Positions 1 through 8,929 are shown, counted from the first letter of the stretch. The stretch: 64,000 nucleotides of DNA from Thalassolituus maritimus (GCA_913019975.1 CAJWBH010000001.1:310001-374000); one strand, 5' to 3'. Program-made: numbers and translations. Notes: generated from the sequence alone by a model not told the origin.

Positions 1-25
1 GGTCAGCAGGTGAGGTGGCTTGTAA

Positions 26-577
26 TCAGAGGCCGACGAGTCTCATGAATTCTTCACGGGTCGCCTGATTAGCGCGAAAGTCACCCTTCATCACCGAGGT
101 GCGCATCATTGAGTTCTGCTTCTGTACGCCACGCATCATCATACACATGTGCTTGGCTTCAACGATGACACCTACACCACGACAGCCCGTGACTTCTTCG
201 ACGGCTTCCGCGATCTGTTTCGTCATGTTCTCCTGAATCTGAAGTCGACGTCCGAACATGTCAACAATTCGCGCGAACTTGGAGAGGCCGAGTACTTTAC
301 CGTTTGGCAGGTAACCAATATGGCATCGGCCGATAAATGGCAACATGTGGTGCTCACACAGTGAGTAAAACTCGATGCCCTCTACTACAACCATTTCGTC
401 GTTATCGCTGCTGAATACGGCACCGTTGACTACTTCATCGATTTTGGTCTCGTAACCACTGGTCAGGAACTGCATCGCTTTCGCAGCTCGTTTGGGTGTA
501 TCCAGAAGGCCTTCGCGTGAGACGTCTTCGCCTAATTCAGTTAATACATCACTGTAAAGTGATTCTAGTTTCGACAT
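26..577 (-). CDS. folE: GTP cyclohydrolase I (type IA)
   Basis: Converts GTP to 7,8-dihydroneopterin triphosphate, the first step to tetrahydrofolate (and to queuosine precursors). The 183-residue length is usual for the family. The zinc ligands are visible: Cys74 and His77 in YSLCEHH and Cys145 in KHMCMMMRG, so this is the zinc-dependent FolE rather than FolE2. It reads ATG at 577 and lies downstream of murI on the same strand, separated by an 83-bp gap that holds a clean inverted repeat. Assignment is secure from the family motifs. Confidence 0.95.
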   Translation of the reverse strand: MSKLESLYSDVLTELGEDVSREGLLDTPKRAAKAMQFLTSGYETKIDEVVNGAVFSSDNDEMVVVEGIEFYSLCEHHMLPFIGRCHIGYLPNGKVLGLSKFARIVDMFGRRLQIQENMTKQIAEAVEEVTGCRGVGVIVEAKHMCMMMRGVQKQNSMMRTSVMKGDFRANQATREEFMRLVGL

Positions 578-627
578 TTTGGTTCCGTCGCTTATTCAGA
601 TTTGAAGTAATAGTACTTAATTCGATG

Positions 628-661
628 AAACTTATACAGGGTTTTGTGCTTGTATAAGTTT
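628..661. repeat. 11-bp inverted repeat upstream of folE
   Basis: AAACTTATACA (628-638) is matched perfectly by TGTATAAGTTT (651-661) across a 12-nt loop. It sits between murI and folE and touches the murI stop. A T-run follows only on the plus strand, where no gene ends, so it is a poor terminator for murI; an operator or an mRNA hairpin ahead of folE are alternatives. Confidence 0.5.
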
Positions 662-1548
662 TATTGTGTTATCGGCCAGTCGAATGGCATTCGTTTTACG
701 CGCTCGCCAAGCTCAGAAAGGTAGCCAGCGACGCCATCAGGCTCATGTCTTCCGGTCCAGTGCAACCATGTATGGCTCCCGGTTTCTCCAGGCAGACCGC
801 TTTCCGCCGAAACCCTTATTTCTGAGATATTTACTGACCTTGTTGAGACTGCAGCACGGAGTATTTTATCGGTCTGGCGAGCAATTGCTTCACCTGAGTC
901 AATCCAGTGATGATCCGGCCAGAGATGTTCTAATTCGTTGCGCAGAAGTGGGTAGTGTGTACAGCCAAGTACAATGGCTTTCATGTCCGGGTATGTCTCC
1001 AGCCAGGGGCCAAGGTGGGCCTCAAGTTCTGAACTGACGTCCTCGCCGGAGATCGCACGCTCCGCGTAACTGACCAGCAGTGGGCTTCCAAAACGGTGAA
1101 CTTCGAAGCCTTCAGCGAAGTCTGATATGAGGTTGTCGGTGTATGGGCGCTTCACCGTCGCGGGAGTTGCGAGAAGACCGAATGAGGTATCAGCCGAACT
1201 CGCGCAATACCCGGCGGCGACTCTCACCGCGGGCACAACGCCCACAACTGGGATGTCGAGTACTTCACGGAGTAATGGCAGGGCTAACGTACTGGCAGTG
1301 TTGCAAGCGAGAACAAGTACCGCAGGATCGAAGCGCTCGACTGCTGCCTTGCATAATTCAGGGATTCGGCGTTCAAGGAGGCTATCACTCTGATTACCGT
1401 ACGGAAAACAGGCTGTGTCCATCAGGTAATGAAAGCGCGTTACCGGGAGTTTCTTGCGGACCTCACGAAGTATCGACAGACCACCGGCGCCAGAGTCAAA
1501 AATCAGGATGCTGTTGTCTCGGGAAACATGAGGCGTGGAGGTAACCAC
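661..1548 (-). CDS. murI: Glutamate racemase
   Basis: Interconverts L- and D-glutamate to supply D-Glu for peptidoglycan. The two catalytic cysteines are in VLACNTAST (Cys82) and LGCTHYP (Cys196), and the N-terminal FDSGAGG loop is present. At 295 residues it is normal length. The start is GTG at 1548; no strong ribosome site is seen and no better in-frame start precedes the FDSGAGG strand. It diverges from the diguanylate cyclase gene at 1608. Confidence 0.93.
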   Translation of the reverse strand: MVTSTPHVSRDNSILIFDSGAGGLSILREVRKKLPVTRFHYLMDTACFPYGNQSDSLLERRIPELCKAAVERFDPAVLVLACNTASTLALPLLREVLDIPVVGVVPAVRVAAGYCASSADTSFGLLATPATVKRPYTDNLISDFAEGFEVHRFGSPLLVSYAERAISGEDVSSELEAHLGPWLETYPDMKAIVLGCTHYPLLRNELEHLWPDHHWIDSGEAIARQTDKILRAAVSTRSVNISEIRVSAESGLPGETGSHTWLHWTGRHEPDGVAGYLSELGERVKRMPFDWPITQ

Positions 1549-1607
1549 TGAAGAGAAGTCCGCAGGTTAGTCAGTATTGCCGGCATTCTATCAAAGAAAT
1601 TTCGCTC

Positions 1608-2663
1608 ATGCCGGGCAAAAATCAGGACAGCGTCTACACTGAGTGGAACGGGAGAGGACGAACCTTGGAACTAGCGGAATTACTCGAAAACGCCCGCCGC
1701 AATGAAGCGCTGCTGCAGCGTCTACAGGCGTTTGAACTGCAATTACTGTCAGCTCAGAACTGGCAGGATTTTCTGACCTTACTTCTTGAAGCTCTGCCTT
1801 CTCAGTTTGACCTCGACGCTGTCAGTTTACGTATCTGTGACCCAGATGGAGAACTGAAAGCCTCGATGCTCCAGTCTCTCGATATCGATCAGGGAGCATT
1901 GCTTAATCAGATCGAATTCAAAGTCAGCTTACCCATAAGCAAAGCCGATGTTATCGACACACCACCACCGTGGCGTTCGGGTCTGCGTTTGCCTTTAATG
2001 CGCAGTGGCGAATACATTGGCCAGCTATGTATGTTTTCATCTCGAGAAGATCGTTTTACCGCCGGTATGGCGACCGATTTTATGCAGCATCTGGCGGCAG
2101 TGATCGCTGCTTGCCTGGTGATGGTGCGGCAGTCTGAGGCACAGGCGCTGATGGCACTGACTGATCCACTCACTGGCGCTGAAAATCGTCGGGGGTTTGA
2201 TCGTGTTTATCGGCGTGAATGGGCCAGAGGGCAGCGGCAGCATCATGTATTTGCGATGGTGCTGATGGATATCGATCACTTCAAAAAGGTCAACGATATT
2301 CACGGCCACGGCACAGGTGATCGCGTACTGAAGACGTTATGCCGGACATTGAAATCGACCATACGACCCACCGATCACATCGGACGCCTCGGCGGAGAGG
2401 AGTTCGCATTGATTCTGCCTGGTTGCCAGCCAGATCAATTAATTGCGGTGGTTTCCCGGGTTCAGGAGTCGATTCGTGAAATGTCGGTATTGAATGACTC
2501 GGGCAAGCGTGTGCCCGTGACGGCGTCGGGGGCTTTTATTGCAGTCACGCCACGTCCGCATCAGGATCTGTCAGTCGAGCAGGTGCTCGATCATCTGGAT
2601 AAGTATCTGTACAAAGCAAAAGCGGCCGGCCGGGATCGGTTCCTGCCGGCGGCATCTGCCTGA
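1608..2663 (+). CDS. Diguanylate cyclase with N-terminal DUF484/GAF-like sensor
   Basis: Makes cyclic di-GMP from GTP. Residues about 15-185 form a coiled-coil plus GAF-like module resembling DUF484 proteins; about 190-345 is the GGDEF domain. The active-site loop reads GGEEF and the inhibitory I-site RPTD sits five residues upstream, so both catalysis and product feedback look intact. No membrane segment is seen, so it is probably cytosolic. The ATG at 1608 has a weak ribosome site; a TTG at about residue 20, behind GAGAGGA, is an alternative start. It converges with the YceI gene three bases away. Confidence 0.85.
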   Translation: MPGKNQDSVYTEWNGRGRTLELAELLENARRNEALLQRLQAFELQLLSAQNWQDFLTLLLEALPSQFDLDAVSLRICDPDGELKASMLQSLDIDQGALLNQIEFKVSLPISKADVIDTPPPWRSGLRLPLMRSGEYIGQLCMFSSREDRFTAGMATDFMQHLAAVIAACLVMVRQSEAQALMALTDPLTGAENRRGFDRVYRREWARGQRQHHVFAMVLMDIDHFKKVNDIHGHGTGDRVLKTLCRTLKSTIRPTDHIGRLGGEEFALILPGCQPDQLIAVVSRVQESIREMSVLNDSGKRVPVTASGAFIAVTPRPHQDLSVEQVLDHLDKYLYKAKAAGRDRFLPAASA

Positions 2664-2666
2664 GCG

Positions 2667-3242
2667 TTACTCAGGAGCTTCGGTAAACAGTAGAGTAAAG
2701 GTCACGGGCACAGTCGTTGAAATTCGATCCAGACCTGCGACTTCGCGCAGCGCTTCGACACCTTTTGCCAGTTTAAATTCGCCAGCATTCACTAATACTG
2801 GGGATTGGGTGGTAACAATCACGTGACCGTCGGCAGCCGCAGTAGCGAGCACATCCGCTTCAATGTCTTTCTTCTCGCCGTGCAATTCGAGAGTCAGCGG
2901 TAATAAAGACGTTGCGGTTTCGCCGTTTTTAAGCGCCAGCATCATGGTTTCCGGCAGGTCGGCAGAAACTGTGGCTGTGGCATAGTCAGAGACGTTGAAA
3001 AGCATGGATTGCATGCGTTCGTTGCGGATGCCAATGCCGGTTTCAACACTGGTCAGATCAATCGCAATCTCTGCATTACCCTTATCGCTGACTGAGCCAG
3101 AAACCTGAGTAAACTCATGAACTTCGGTAATGTTGGTGTTTTTCGTACTCAGAAATTTCACTGAAGAATCCGGACTCAGTGTCCATTCAGCATAACTTAG
3201 TGGGGCGGCAAGAATTAGCAGGGTAGAAGTCAGGAGTTTCAT
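2667..3242 (-). CDS. YceI-family periplasmic lipid-binding-like protein
   Basis: A 191-residue protein with a clear signal peptide (MKLLTSTLLILAAPLSYA) followed by one YceI beta-barrel domain. The family binds isoprenoid or fatty-acyl chains in the periplasm; the ligand here is unknown. The pattern SSVKFLSTKNTNI near the N-terminus and the alternating strands through residue 185 fit the fold. The gene stands alone between a convergent diguanylate cyclase and a DUF2489 gene. Confidence 0.8.
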   Translation of the reverse strand: MKLLTSTLLILAAPLSYAEWTLSPDSSVKFLSTKNTNITEVHEFTQVSGSVSDKGNAEIAIDLTSVETGIGIRNERMQSMLFNVSDYATATVSADLPETMMLALKNGETATSLLPLTLELHGEKKDIEADVLATAAADGHVIVTTQSPVLVNAGEFKLAKGVEALREVAGLDRISTTVPVTFTLLFTEAPE

Positions 3243-3348
3243 AATTGGTTCTCGTTAACGTTTAGTCTGGACTTTGACACGAAAGCTTATGAAGGTTCAA
3301 GGCGTAGCCTGTGACCCAGGGCAAGTCAAAAGGATCATTTACTACGGA

Positions 3349-3837
3349 TTATTGAATAAGAGTAACCTGAGGAAATGAGTACGTGCTCAACCATTTCAGA
3401 TCGCGCTCAATGGTTAAGCGATTATCGTGTTCCAGAGTCAGGCGCTCTTTATCAATTTTGAACTGTTGTTTCGGCGTCAGGGCTTTGTATTCATCGAGAA
3501 TCGGCATCGAACGTGTAGCAGTATGGTGGGCGCGGAGACTTGCCAGTTCATCCATGTGCCAGACATCCGGATCGAGGCCCTTCAGCAGATACTCAAGGCG
3601 AAGTACGCCCTCGGTGATATCACACTGCTGCTGCAGAACAGAGCGACTGACGAAACGGATGTCTGAAATCAGCTCTTCCTGATGCTTGCGAAGCTGCATA
3701 GCGGCTTCTGCTTCCTCACGTTCCTGTTCTTCCTCCATTGCCTGCACTTTGCGGGTTAGACTCCACGCGTACCAGGCGAGCGGAATAATCACGAGCACGG
3801 CAAGAATGATAAGCAGGATGGAAAGGGACATGGACAC
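3349..3837 (-). CDS. DUF2489 membrane-anchored protein
   Basis: 162 residues: one N-terminal transmembrane helix (about 5-27) followed by a charged, Glu-rich coiled coil and a soluble domain containing the conserved-looking DEYKALTPKQQF and a C-terminal RDLKWLSTYSFP segment. This matches DUF2489, a gammaproteobacterial family of unknown function. The likely topology is anchor in the inner membrane with the bulk cytoplasmic. No operon partner is obvious; the sulP gene upstream is 250 bp away. Confidence 0.7.
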   Translation of the reverse strand: MSMSLSILLIILAVLVIIPLAWYAWSLTRKVQAMEEEQEREEAEAAMQLRKHQEELISDIRFVSRSVLQQQCDITEGVLRLEYLLKGLDPDVWHMDELASLRAHHTATRSMPILDEYKALTPKQQFKIDKERLTLEHDNRLTIERDLKWLSTYSFPQVTLIQ

Positions 3838-3920
3838 CTCAGGTCAGATACGTCAGTGGTGCCATGATAACCTCTGATACCGATGGGCTGAACCCCGCCT
3901 TACGCTTCCAGACGTGCAGC

Positions 3921-4112
3921 CTATGCCTGATCCAGCAGGCAGCGTTTAACGATAGAGCCCTCGCGATAGCGTACTTTGAAAACAGCACCATCGCGGTGAC
4001 TGTTGATTTCGAAGCGCCGGGTGGTTCTCCCGGCAACTGCGTCATTCTGAGTTTCCGGCTGGCACTGGGTGTTTGGTGAGGGGCTGCTTTCAGATGATGT
4101 AGTTGTCATCAC
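3921..4112 (-). CDS. Possible small protein overlapping the sulP stop
   Basis: A 63-codon frame starts with ATG inside the last codons of the SulP gene (overlap 23 bp) and reads a Ser/Thr/Pro-rich N-terminus followed by a basic segment containing FEINSHRDGAVFKVRYREG. The composition of the second half looks protein-like and the overlap would allow translational coupling, but there is no recognisable family. It may simply be the only open frame in a 250-bp gap. Confidence 0.3.
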   Translation of the reverse strand: MMTTTSSESSPSPNTQCQPETQNDAVAGRTTRRFEINSHRDGAVFKVRYREGSIVKRCLLDQA

Positions 4113-5811
4113 TGTCCTCCGTTACTGAGTGGCCGAGGGCCGTCATAGCCTCACTGATGGTAAAGAAGACTTGCCCAGGATTGATTTTCTCCGCCAGATG
4201 CGTTCGGTTCAGTTGATCCATGACTGGCCCTTTAAACTCGGCCAGATGCAGAAGGACAGAACGTTCCTGAAGGCGGCTATTCAGTAACTCCAGCGCTTCA
4301 AGGCCGCAGTAATCGATGTGATTAATTGCGGTACCGACGAGGACAACGTGTTTGATGTCTGGCCGTCGCGCGGTGCGTTCAAGAACATAATCGATCAGGT
4401 AGTCGCTATTAGCAAAATACAGGTTTTCGTCGACGCGAATCAAAGTGACGCCGGGGATGGTCTCAACGGCGTGTCGTAAAACATTACGGAATTGCTGTGT
4501 ACGCGGCAAACGGCCAATCTCTGCAATGTGAGGTTGACTGGTGCGACGCAGGTATATGACCAGGGAAACGATCACGCCCGCAATAATGCCGGATTCAGCG
4601 TCCATAACGATGACGAGAGTAAAGGTCGTCAACCAGACGATTCCATCACTGCGTTGAAAATGCCAGGCGTTGAGCCCATCGCGCCAGCGGAACAAAGGCC
4701 AGGTGGCGACAACGATTAATGCGCCCAGTGCAGCATGGGGAAGATGTTCGAACCAACTACCAGCGACAAGACATACGAGCGCCATAAAACCAAAGGTAAA
4801 TACCGCAGCCCACTGGCTGAGCGCCCCCGCTGACTGCATCACCATGCTTCGGCCAAAGCCTCCTGCCACAGGCATCGCATGACTGATAGCTGCCGCGACG
4901 TTCGCCGTTCCCAGTGCCAGCAATTCTTGATTGGGCCTGATGCGGTTTGTTTGCTCCCGAGCCATCGTATTCGAAATCGACAGGCTTTCGAGATAGATAA
5001 TCAACGCCAGAACACCGGAGGGTAGCAGTAGCGCCTGCCAGTTCAGTTCAGAAATCTGGGGCAGGGATAATGTTGGGAAACCCGAGGGAACGGCGCCTAC
5101 GGTCGCCAGTGGTGGGCTGATAACGAGCACCAGCAGAATGCCTGTGGTTACCAGTACCAGTGGCCCGGCTCGGTTTGCCAGTGTGCGCAGGGCATCGGGT
5201 AACGCAAAGCGTGTCGTGACCGCAGGAATGACTTTTTGCCAGAATATGAGCAGGGCTGCGCCTGTCAGTGCTGTGATAAGAGGCCATAACGCAATATCCC
5301 GCCAATGTTCAGCAGTAAACGCAACTGGGCTCCAGCCAGGTCCGCCTCTCGGAATATCAAGCCCTGTGAAATACTTCAGCTGACTGAGGATGATCACAAT
5401 CGCAGCAGCGCTGGTGAATCCGGAAATAACTGAATGGCTGATAAATGAAGTCCAGGAACCCAGCCCAATGGCAAAGAATATAAATAACCAAAGCCCGGTC
5501 ATGCCGGCTAGCAGAGTCGCGTAAGCTGGGTAATCTGATGCATCGGGGCTGACGACGCCCTGAAGTGAACTCAATGTCATCAGAGAAATAATGGCCACAG
5601 GCCCGACGGCCAGAGTCGGGCTTGAACCGAGCAGAGCGTAGGCGAGCAAGGGTAGCAGGGATGAAAATAGCCCCGCTTCCGGAGGCAGGCCGGCAAGAAA
5701 CGCATAAGCCACCGCTTGCGGAACCAGCATAACCGCGACGACCAGCCCGGCAATAAAATCCGGTAGCAATCCCTGGTGGGGCAGCGGGTAGAGAGTATTA
5801 CTGATCTTCAC
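4090..5811 (-). CDS. SulP-family anion transporter with STAS domain
   Basis: An inner-membrane sulfate-permease-family protein: about ten to twelve hydrophobic segments up to residue ~420, then a cytoplasmic STAS domain to the C-terminus. The early signature PQAVAYAFLAGLPPEAGL is typical of SulP. The frame is open to 5874, but that start would overlap the arsR gene by 77 bp; the GTG at 5811 gives a 14-bp overlap and begins just before the first conserved region, so I prefer it (573 residues). It is co-transcribed behind the ArsR regulator and faces a persulfide dioxygenase-like gene, so sulfite, sulfate or thiosulfate is a reasonable inferred substrate. Confidence 0.85.
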   Translation of the reverse strand: MKISNTLYPLPHQGLLPDFIAGLVVAVMLVPQAVAYAFLAGLPPEAGLFSSLLPLLAYALLGSSPTLAVGPVAIISLMTLSSLQGVVSPDASDYPAYATLLAGMTGLWLFIFFAIGLGSWTSFISHSVISGFTSAAAIVIILSQLKYFTGLDIPRGGPGWSPVAFTAEHWRDIALWPLITALTGAALLIFWQKVIPAVTTRFALPDALRTLANRAGPLVLVTTGILLVLVISPPLATVGAVPSGFPTLSLPQISELNWQALLLPSGVLALIIYLESLSISNTMAREQTNRIRPNQELLALGTANVAAAISHAMPVAGGFGRSMVMQSAGALSQWAAVFTFGFMALVCLVAGSWFEHLPHAALGALIVVATWPLFRWRDGLNAWHFQRSDGIVWLTTFTLVIVMDAESGIIAGVIVSLVIYLRRTSQPHIAEIGRLPRTQQFRNVLRHAVETIPGVTLIRVDENLYFANSDYLIDYVLERTARRPDIKHVVLVGTAINHIDYCGLEALELLNSRLQERSVLLHLAEFKGPVMDQLNRTHLAEKINPGQVFFTISEAMTALGHSVTEDSDDNYII

Positions 5812-6136
5812 TGCTGACGGGTCCGTATAAGCGGTTGAGAAGGGCAATGACATCGGCTGCACGCTGATCGCCAAGCCGATAGAACATGGACTGGGCTTCT
5901 CTGCGAGAGGTAACGAGCTGTTCGTTCCGTAGCCAGGCGAGATGCTGTGACATCGCAGACTGACTCAATGGCAGCATATTACAGAGTTCAGAAACAGATA
6001 CCTCACCGCCTCGCAGAGCACACAGAATACCAAGGCGATGTTCGTTTGCCATGGCCTTTAAGAGGCGTACAGCCGCTGCGCGGTTTGCCCTTTGATCGGG
6101 GCTACTGGCGGACTCAGGTCTGTTGGCTGGCTGCAT
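5798..6136 (-). CDS. ArsR/SmtB-family regulator, BigR/YgaV-like sulfur sensor
   Basis: A 112-residue winged-helix repressor. The helix-turn-helix LSQSAMSQHLAWLR and the wing YRLGD are clear. I chose ATG at 6136 because GAGGA lies eight bases upstream; a GTG at 6169 would add eleven residues. Context (SulP behind it, persulfide dioxygenase-like enzyme divergent) matches the BigR/SqrR/YgaV persulfide sensors. The first sensing cysteine of that group is present (Cys39 in GILCAL), but the C-terminal one, in the VYCP segment as recalled for YgaV, is Gly105 here (LYGP). A further Cys52 (SELCNML) aligns with the third cysteine of E. coli ArsR; the first two ArsR cysteines are serines. Confidence 0.88.
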   Translation of the reverse strand: MQPANRPESASSPDQRANRAAAVRLLKAMANEHRLGILCALRGGEVSVSELCNMLPLSQSAMSQHLAWLRNEQLVTSRREAQSMFYRLGDQRAADVIALLNRLYGPVSSEDQ

Positions 6137-6185
6137 TGAATTATTCCTCGGGCGTGACAGGTAATTCACTCTTTATTGCTGAATA

Positions 6186-6195
6186 AGAATATTCT
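6186..6195. promoter_or_regulatory. Candidate ArsR-family operator between divergent genes
   Basis: AGAATATTCT is a perfect 10-bp palindrome in an A/T-rich stretch of the arsR/persulfide dioxygenase intergenic region; the half ATTCT recurs at 6205-6209. Its place, about 45 bp before the dioxygenase start and 50 bp before the arsR start, suits a shared operator. Binding is inferred. Confidence 0.5.
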
Positions 6196-6239
6196 AATAT
6201 AATGATTCTATCAAGATGAGTTACTGATCGGGGGAAGGT

Positions 6240-7106
6240 ATGAGTCACACTATCCAAAGCTACATCCATGAAGACACGTCGACCTTTACGCACTTGCTGG
6301 TGGATGACGGGTCCCTGTCATGCGCCATTGTAGACCCTGTTCTGGACTACGACCCGAAATCAGGCAAGACAGATACGGGCTTTATTGATCGTATTCTCGA
6401 TGACATCGCATCCCGCGGTCTGAACCTGAAGCTGGTACTGGAAACACATGCACACGCAGACCACCTGACATCGGCCGCCTACATACGCGAAAAAACCGGG
6501 GCGAATATTGTTATTGGACAGAAGATCAAAGGTATTCAGAAGACCTTTGCCTCGATTTTTAATGAGGCTGAGGATTTCAGAGCTGATGGCTCACAGTTTG
6601 ATATTCTTCTCGGTGATGGGGCTGAGTTGATGCTGGGTGATACCCGCATTAAGAGTATGGCGACACCCGGCCACACACCTGCATGCGCGAGTTACCTGAT
6701 TGATGATACCGACGTATTTGTCGGTGATACTTTATTTATGCCTGATGTCGGTACGGCACGTTGCGACTTTCCTGGCGGTGATGCAGGAACCCTCTACGAT
6801 TCAATCCGCAAGTTGCTATCTCTAGACGACGATGTGTTATTGCATATGTGTCACGACTATCCACCCGAGTCACGCACTGAGTTACGCAGTGCTGTGACCG
6901 TCGGTGAGCAACGTCGCGATAATATTCATGTTGGCGACAAGCACAGCCGTGACGACTTTATCGCTATGCGCACTAAGCGCGACAGTGGTCTGGCGATGCC
7001 GCGTCTGATTTTTCCGTCTTTGCAGGTCAATATCCGCGCCGGTGACTTTCCAGCCCCGGAAAATAACGGAGTCAGCTACCTGAAAGTGCCTCTGAATCAG
7101 TTCTGA
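6240..7106 (+). CDS. Metallo-beta-lactamase-fold persulfide dioxygenase (ETHE1/Blh-like)
   Basis: Predicted non-heme iron enzyme oxidising glutathione persulfide to sulfite. The metal motif THAHADH (His70, His72, Asp74, His75), His145 in TPGHTPA, Asp163 in GDTLF and His205 in MCHDYPP are all in place, as is the FPGGDAGTLYDSI segment seen in ETHE1-like proteins. There is no fused rhodanese domain. The 288-residue protein has a strong ribosome site (GGGGGAAGG) before its ATG. It is divergent from the ArsR-like gene and is probably repressed by it. A glyoxalase II activity is the main alternative, but context argues for sulfur. Confidence 0.85.
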   Translation: MSHTIQSYIHEDTSTFTHLLVDDGSLSCAIVDPVLDYDPKSGKTDTGFIDRILDDIASRGLNLKLVLETHAHADHLTSAAYIREKTGANIVIGQKIKGIQKTFASIFNEAEDFRADGSQFDILLGDGAELMLGDTRIKSMATPGHTPACASYLIDDTDVFVGDTLFMPDVGTARCDFPGGDAGTLYDSIRKLLSLDDDVLLHMCHDYPPESRTELRSAVTVGEQRRDNIHVGDKHSRDDFIAMRTKRDSGLAMPRLIFPSLQVNIRAGDFPAPENNGVSYLKVPLNQF

Positions 7107-7196
7107 TACGGTTTTTCGGTCACCGGAATTGGCATTCTCTACGGCTTCCGTTAGTCTGAGGTGAACAGCAGACGCTAACGCAATAAGGAACACTTC

Positions 7197-7637
7197 ATGC
7201 TGGTGAACAACCGTTGGGTTCGTGCAGGCGGTAGCCTGAAAGAAAAGCCAATCAGTATTCAGTTCCGTGAGGACTGGCAGCTGGCAAAAGACTCGGGCCT
7301 TTATGGCTTATGCGTCCAGATCGCCTGGAACGCAGAGAGTAGGGATGAGAGCAGTGGTTTTCCTGCGACAGAAGAGCAGGCACGCATAGTGGCCTTCACT
7401 GAGCAGTTGCAAGCTCGTCTGGAACCCGAAGAAGATTCTGTCGTTGCCATGATGATCACTCACGATGGCATCAATCAGTGGATCATCTACACCCGCGATC
7501 TCGAGCAGCTTAAAAAAGGCCTGGATGCAATCCCGACCGATAATGGCCTGTACCCAATCGAGGTCGTCGCCGACGAGGACCCCGATTGGGAGACCTTCAT
7601 TCAGGTTCATGGGCGTATAACCAGCGAAGAAGCCTGA
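7197..7637 (+). CDS. DUF695-domain protein
   Basis: 146 residues, acidic, cytosolic. The C-terminal half, with TRDLEQLKKGLDAIP and the terminal EDPDWETF motif, matches DUF695, a family often annotated as ribonuclease E regulator-like but of unproven role. The ATG follows AAGGAA. It stands alone, 90 bp after the dioxygenase gene and converging on ylqF. Family call is moderate; function unknown. Confidence 0.6.
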   Translation: MLVNNRWVRAGGSLKEKPISIQFREDWQLAKDSGLYGLCVQIAWNAESRDESSGFPATEEQARIVAFTEQLQARLEPEEDSVVAMMITHDGINQWIIYTRDLEQLKKGLDAIPTDNGLYPIEVVADEDPDWETFIQVHGRITSEEA

Positions 7638-7664
7638 ACCGAACTGAGATCGGCACGACAGAGA

Positions 7665-8600
7665 TTATTCGCTGTGGTGCCGCTTTCCGCGTGACTCCTC
7701 TTTGGCTGCAGCTTCTCTGGCTGCCGCTGCCTCCGCTTTCAGACGCTCAATTTCTTCGGACTCGACCTGAATCATCGCCGGCGTTTCCATACTGATGCGT
7801 CCGATTTTACCGGCGCGTAACTCATGCAACACAATTTCTGATGCTTTGTGCAGATCAACGATACCGCCAGCGCGCAGGCAGCCGCGCTTGGCCGCAATCG
7901 TATTCAGCAATTGCTCGGCGTTTTCCGGTGTCTCTTTCAGTTTGAAACGTGCCGTCAGTTCTTTTTCATAGGCGCTACGTAGGTAATCCAGAGCGAACAT
8001 GGCAACGTCGGTGTACTCGATGGCAGTATCTTTTACTGCGCCACTGGCAGCCAGACGGTAGCCACTGAGTTCGTTCTCGAATCTGGGCCAGAGAATTCCG
8101 GGCGTGTCTGAGAGGACGATGCCGTTTTTCAGATCAATCATCTGATTTGCTTTGGTGACGGCGGGTTCATTTCCCGTACGGGCGATATAGCGCCCGGCCA
8201 GAGCATTGATGAGGGTCGACTTACCTACATTAGGAATCCCCATAATCATCACCCGTACGGCGCGGTTTTTATCCAGCTGCGCCTGACCGACTTTCTTCGC
8301 CAGCGCAATCAGCTGCTTAACCTGCTTCCGGTCTTCGGCAACCATGGGCAGAGCCTGTGTCTGGGCCTGCTCTGAGAAATGACTGACCCAGGCGCTTGTC
8401 GTGGCCGGGTCCGCGAGATCCGCTTTATTCAGCACCTTGATCGTTGGCTTGTCGCCACGCAATTCGTTGACGAGAGGGTTGGTGCTGGAGAAGGGCAGAC
8501 GAGCGTCCAGAACTTCGATGACCAGATCGATGTCTGGCATCGCCTCGCTAATTTTTTTGCGGGCTTTGTTCATGTGCCCGGGGAACCAGTTAATGGCCAT
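7665..8600 (-). CDS. ylqF: Ribosome biogenesis GTPase, circularly permuted
   Basis: The RbgA/YlqF family assists late 50S assembly. The GTPase motifs are in permuted order: G4 NKAD (about residue 58), then G1 GIPNVGKST (about 120), then G3 DTPG (about 164). The N-terminal NWFPGHMNKARK is a family signature. The last 35 residues are a charged Ala/Glu-rich helix ending in a Lys/His-rich tail. Length 311 is typical. It diverges from a small gene at 8738. Confidence 0.93.
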   Translation of the reverse strand: MAINWFPGHMNKARKKISEAMPDIDLVIEVLDARLPFSSTNPLVNELRGDKPTIKVLNKADLADPATTSAWVSHFSEQAQTQALPMVAEDRKQVKQLIALAKKVGQAQLDKNRAVRVMIMGIPNVGKSTLINALAGRYIARTGNEPAVTKANQMIDLKNGIVLSDTPGILWPRFENELSGYRLAASGAVKDTAIEYTDVAMFALDYLRSAYEKELTARFKLKETPENAEQLLNTIAAKRGCLRAGGIVDLHKASEIVLHELRAGKIGRISMETPAMIQVESEEIERLKAEAAAAREAAAKEESRGKRHHSE

Positions 8601-8737
8601 TGTGCGCTATCCCGATTGACGTTCGCTCAAGAAAGCGACACATTGTAATGCATGGCAGTGCAAGAGTAACCTTCCTCTGATTGTCATAATCAGGTGATAC
8701 AAAGCATTGCTAAGGATGATGGGATTGGAGACAACCT

Positions 8738-8929
8738 ATGGATCTTTTGCCTGTAGACATTATTGATACTGCGCGCAAACAGGGCAGACACGCGTCAGCA
8801 ACCGTTTCTGGACGTCGGCGTGAAGGGTTTTTACTTGGAAATCGCTTTGTCTTTTCGGATCAGAGTGAAGTGCTCTGGATGCAAGCGGGCCCAGGTGAAT
8901 TCCGGGAATTGAAGATCTGGCGTAAATAG
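8738..8929 (+). CDS. Small hypothetical protein (63 aa)
   Basis: A short frame with a good ribosome site (TTGGAG, nine bases before the ATG). The protein is basic and non-membrane, with a compact C-terminal half containing EGFLLGNRFVFSD and ending FRELKIWRK. No family recognised. It has its own upstream gap of 137 bp shared with ylqF, and two hairpins follow it, which together favour a real gene. Confidence 0.5.
   Translation: MDLLPVDIIDTARKQGRHASATVSGRRREGFLLGNRFVFSDQSEVLWMQAGPGEFRELKIWRK

Noticed and set aside
1608-1667. Whether the diguanylate cyclase starts at a TTG about 60 bp later
   Set aside because: The TTG has a better ribosome site, but the ATG is kept because nothing rules it out; noted in the feature.
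3864-4079. 71-codon plus-strand frame opposite the small candidate gene
   Set aside because: Both strands are open in this gap; the minus-strand frame is better placed (coupled to sulP), so this one is treated as a shadow.
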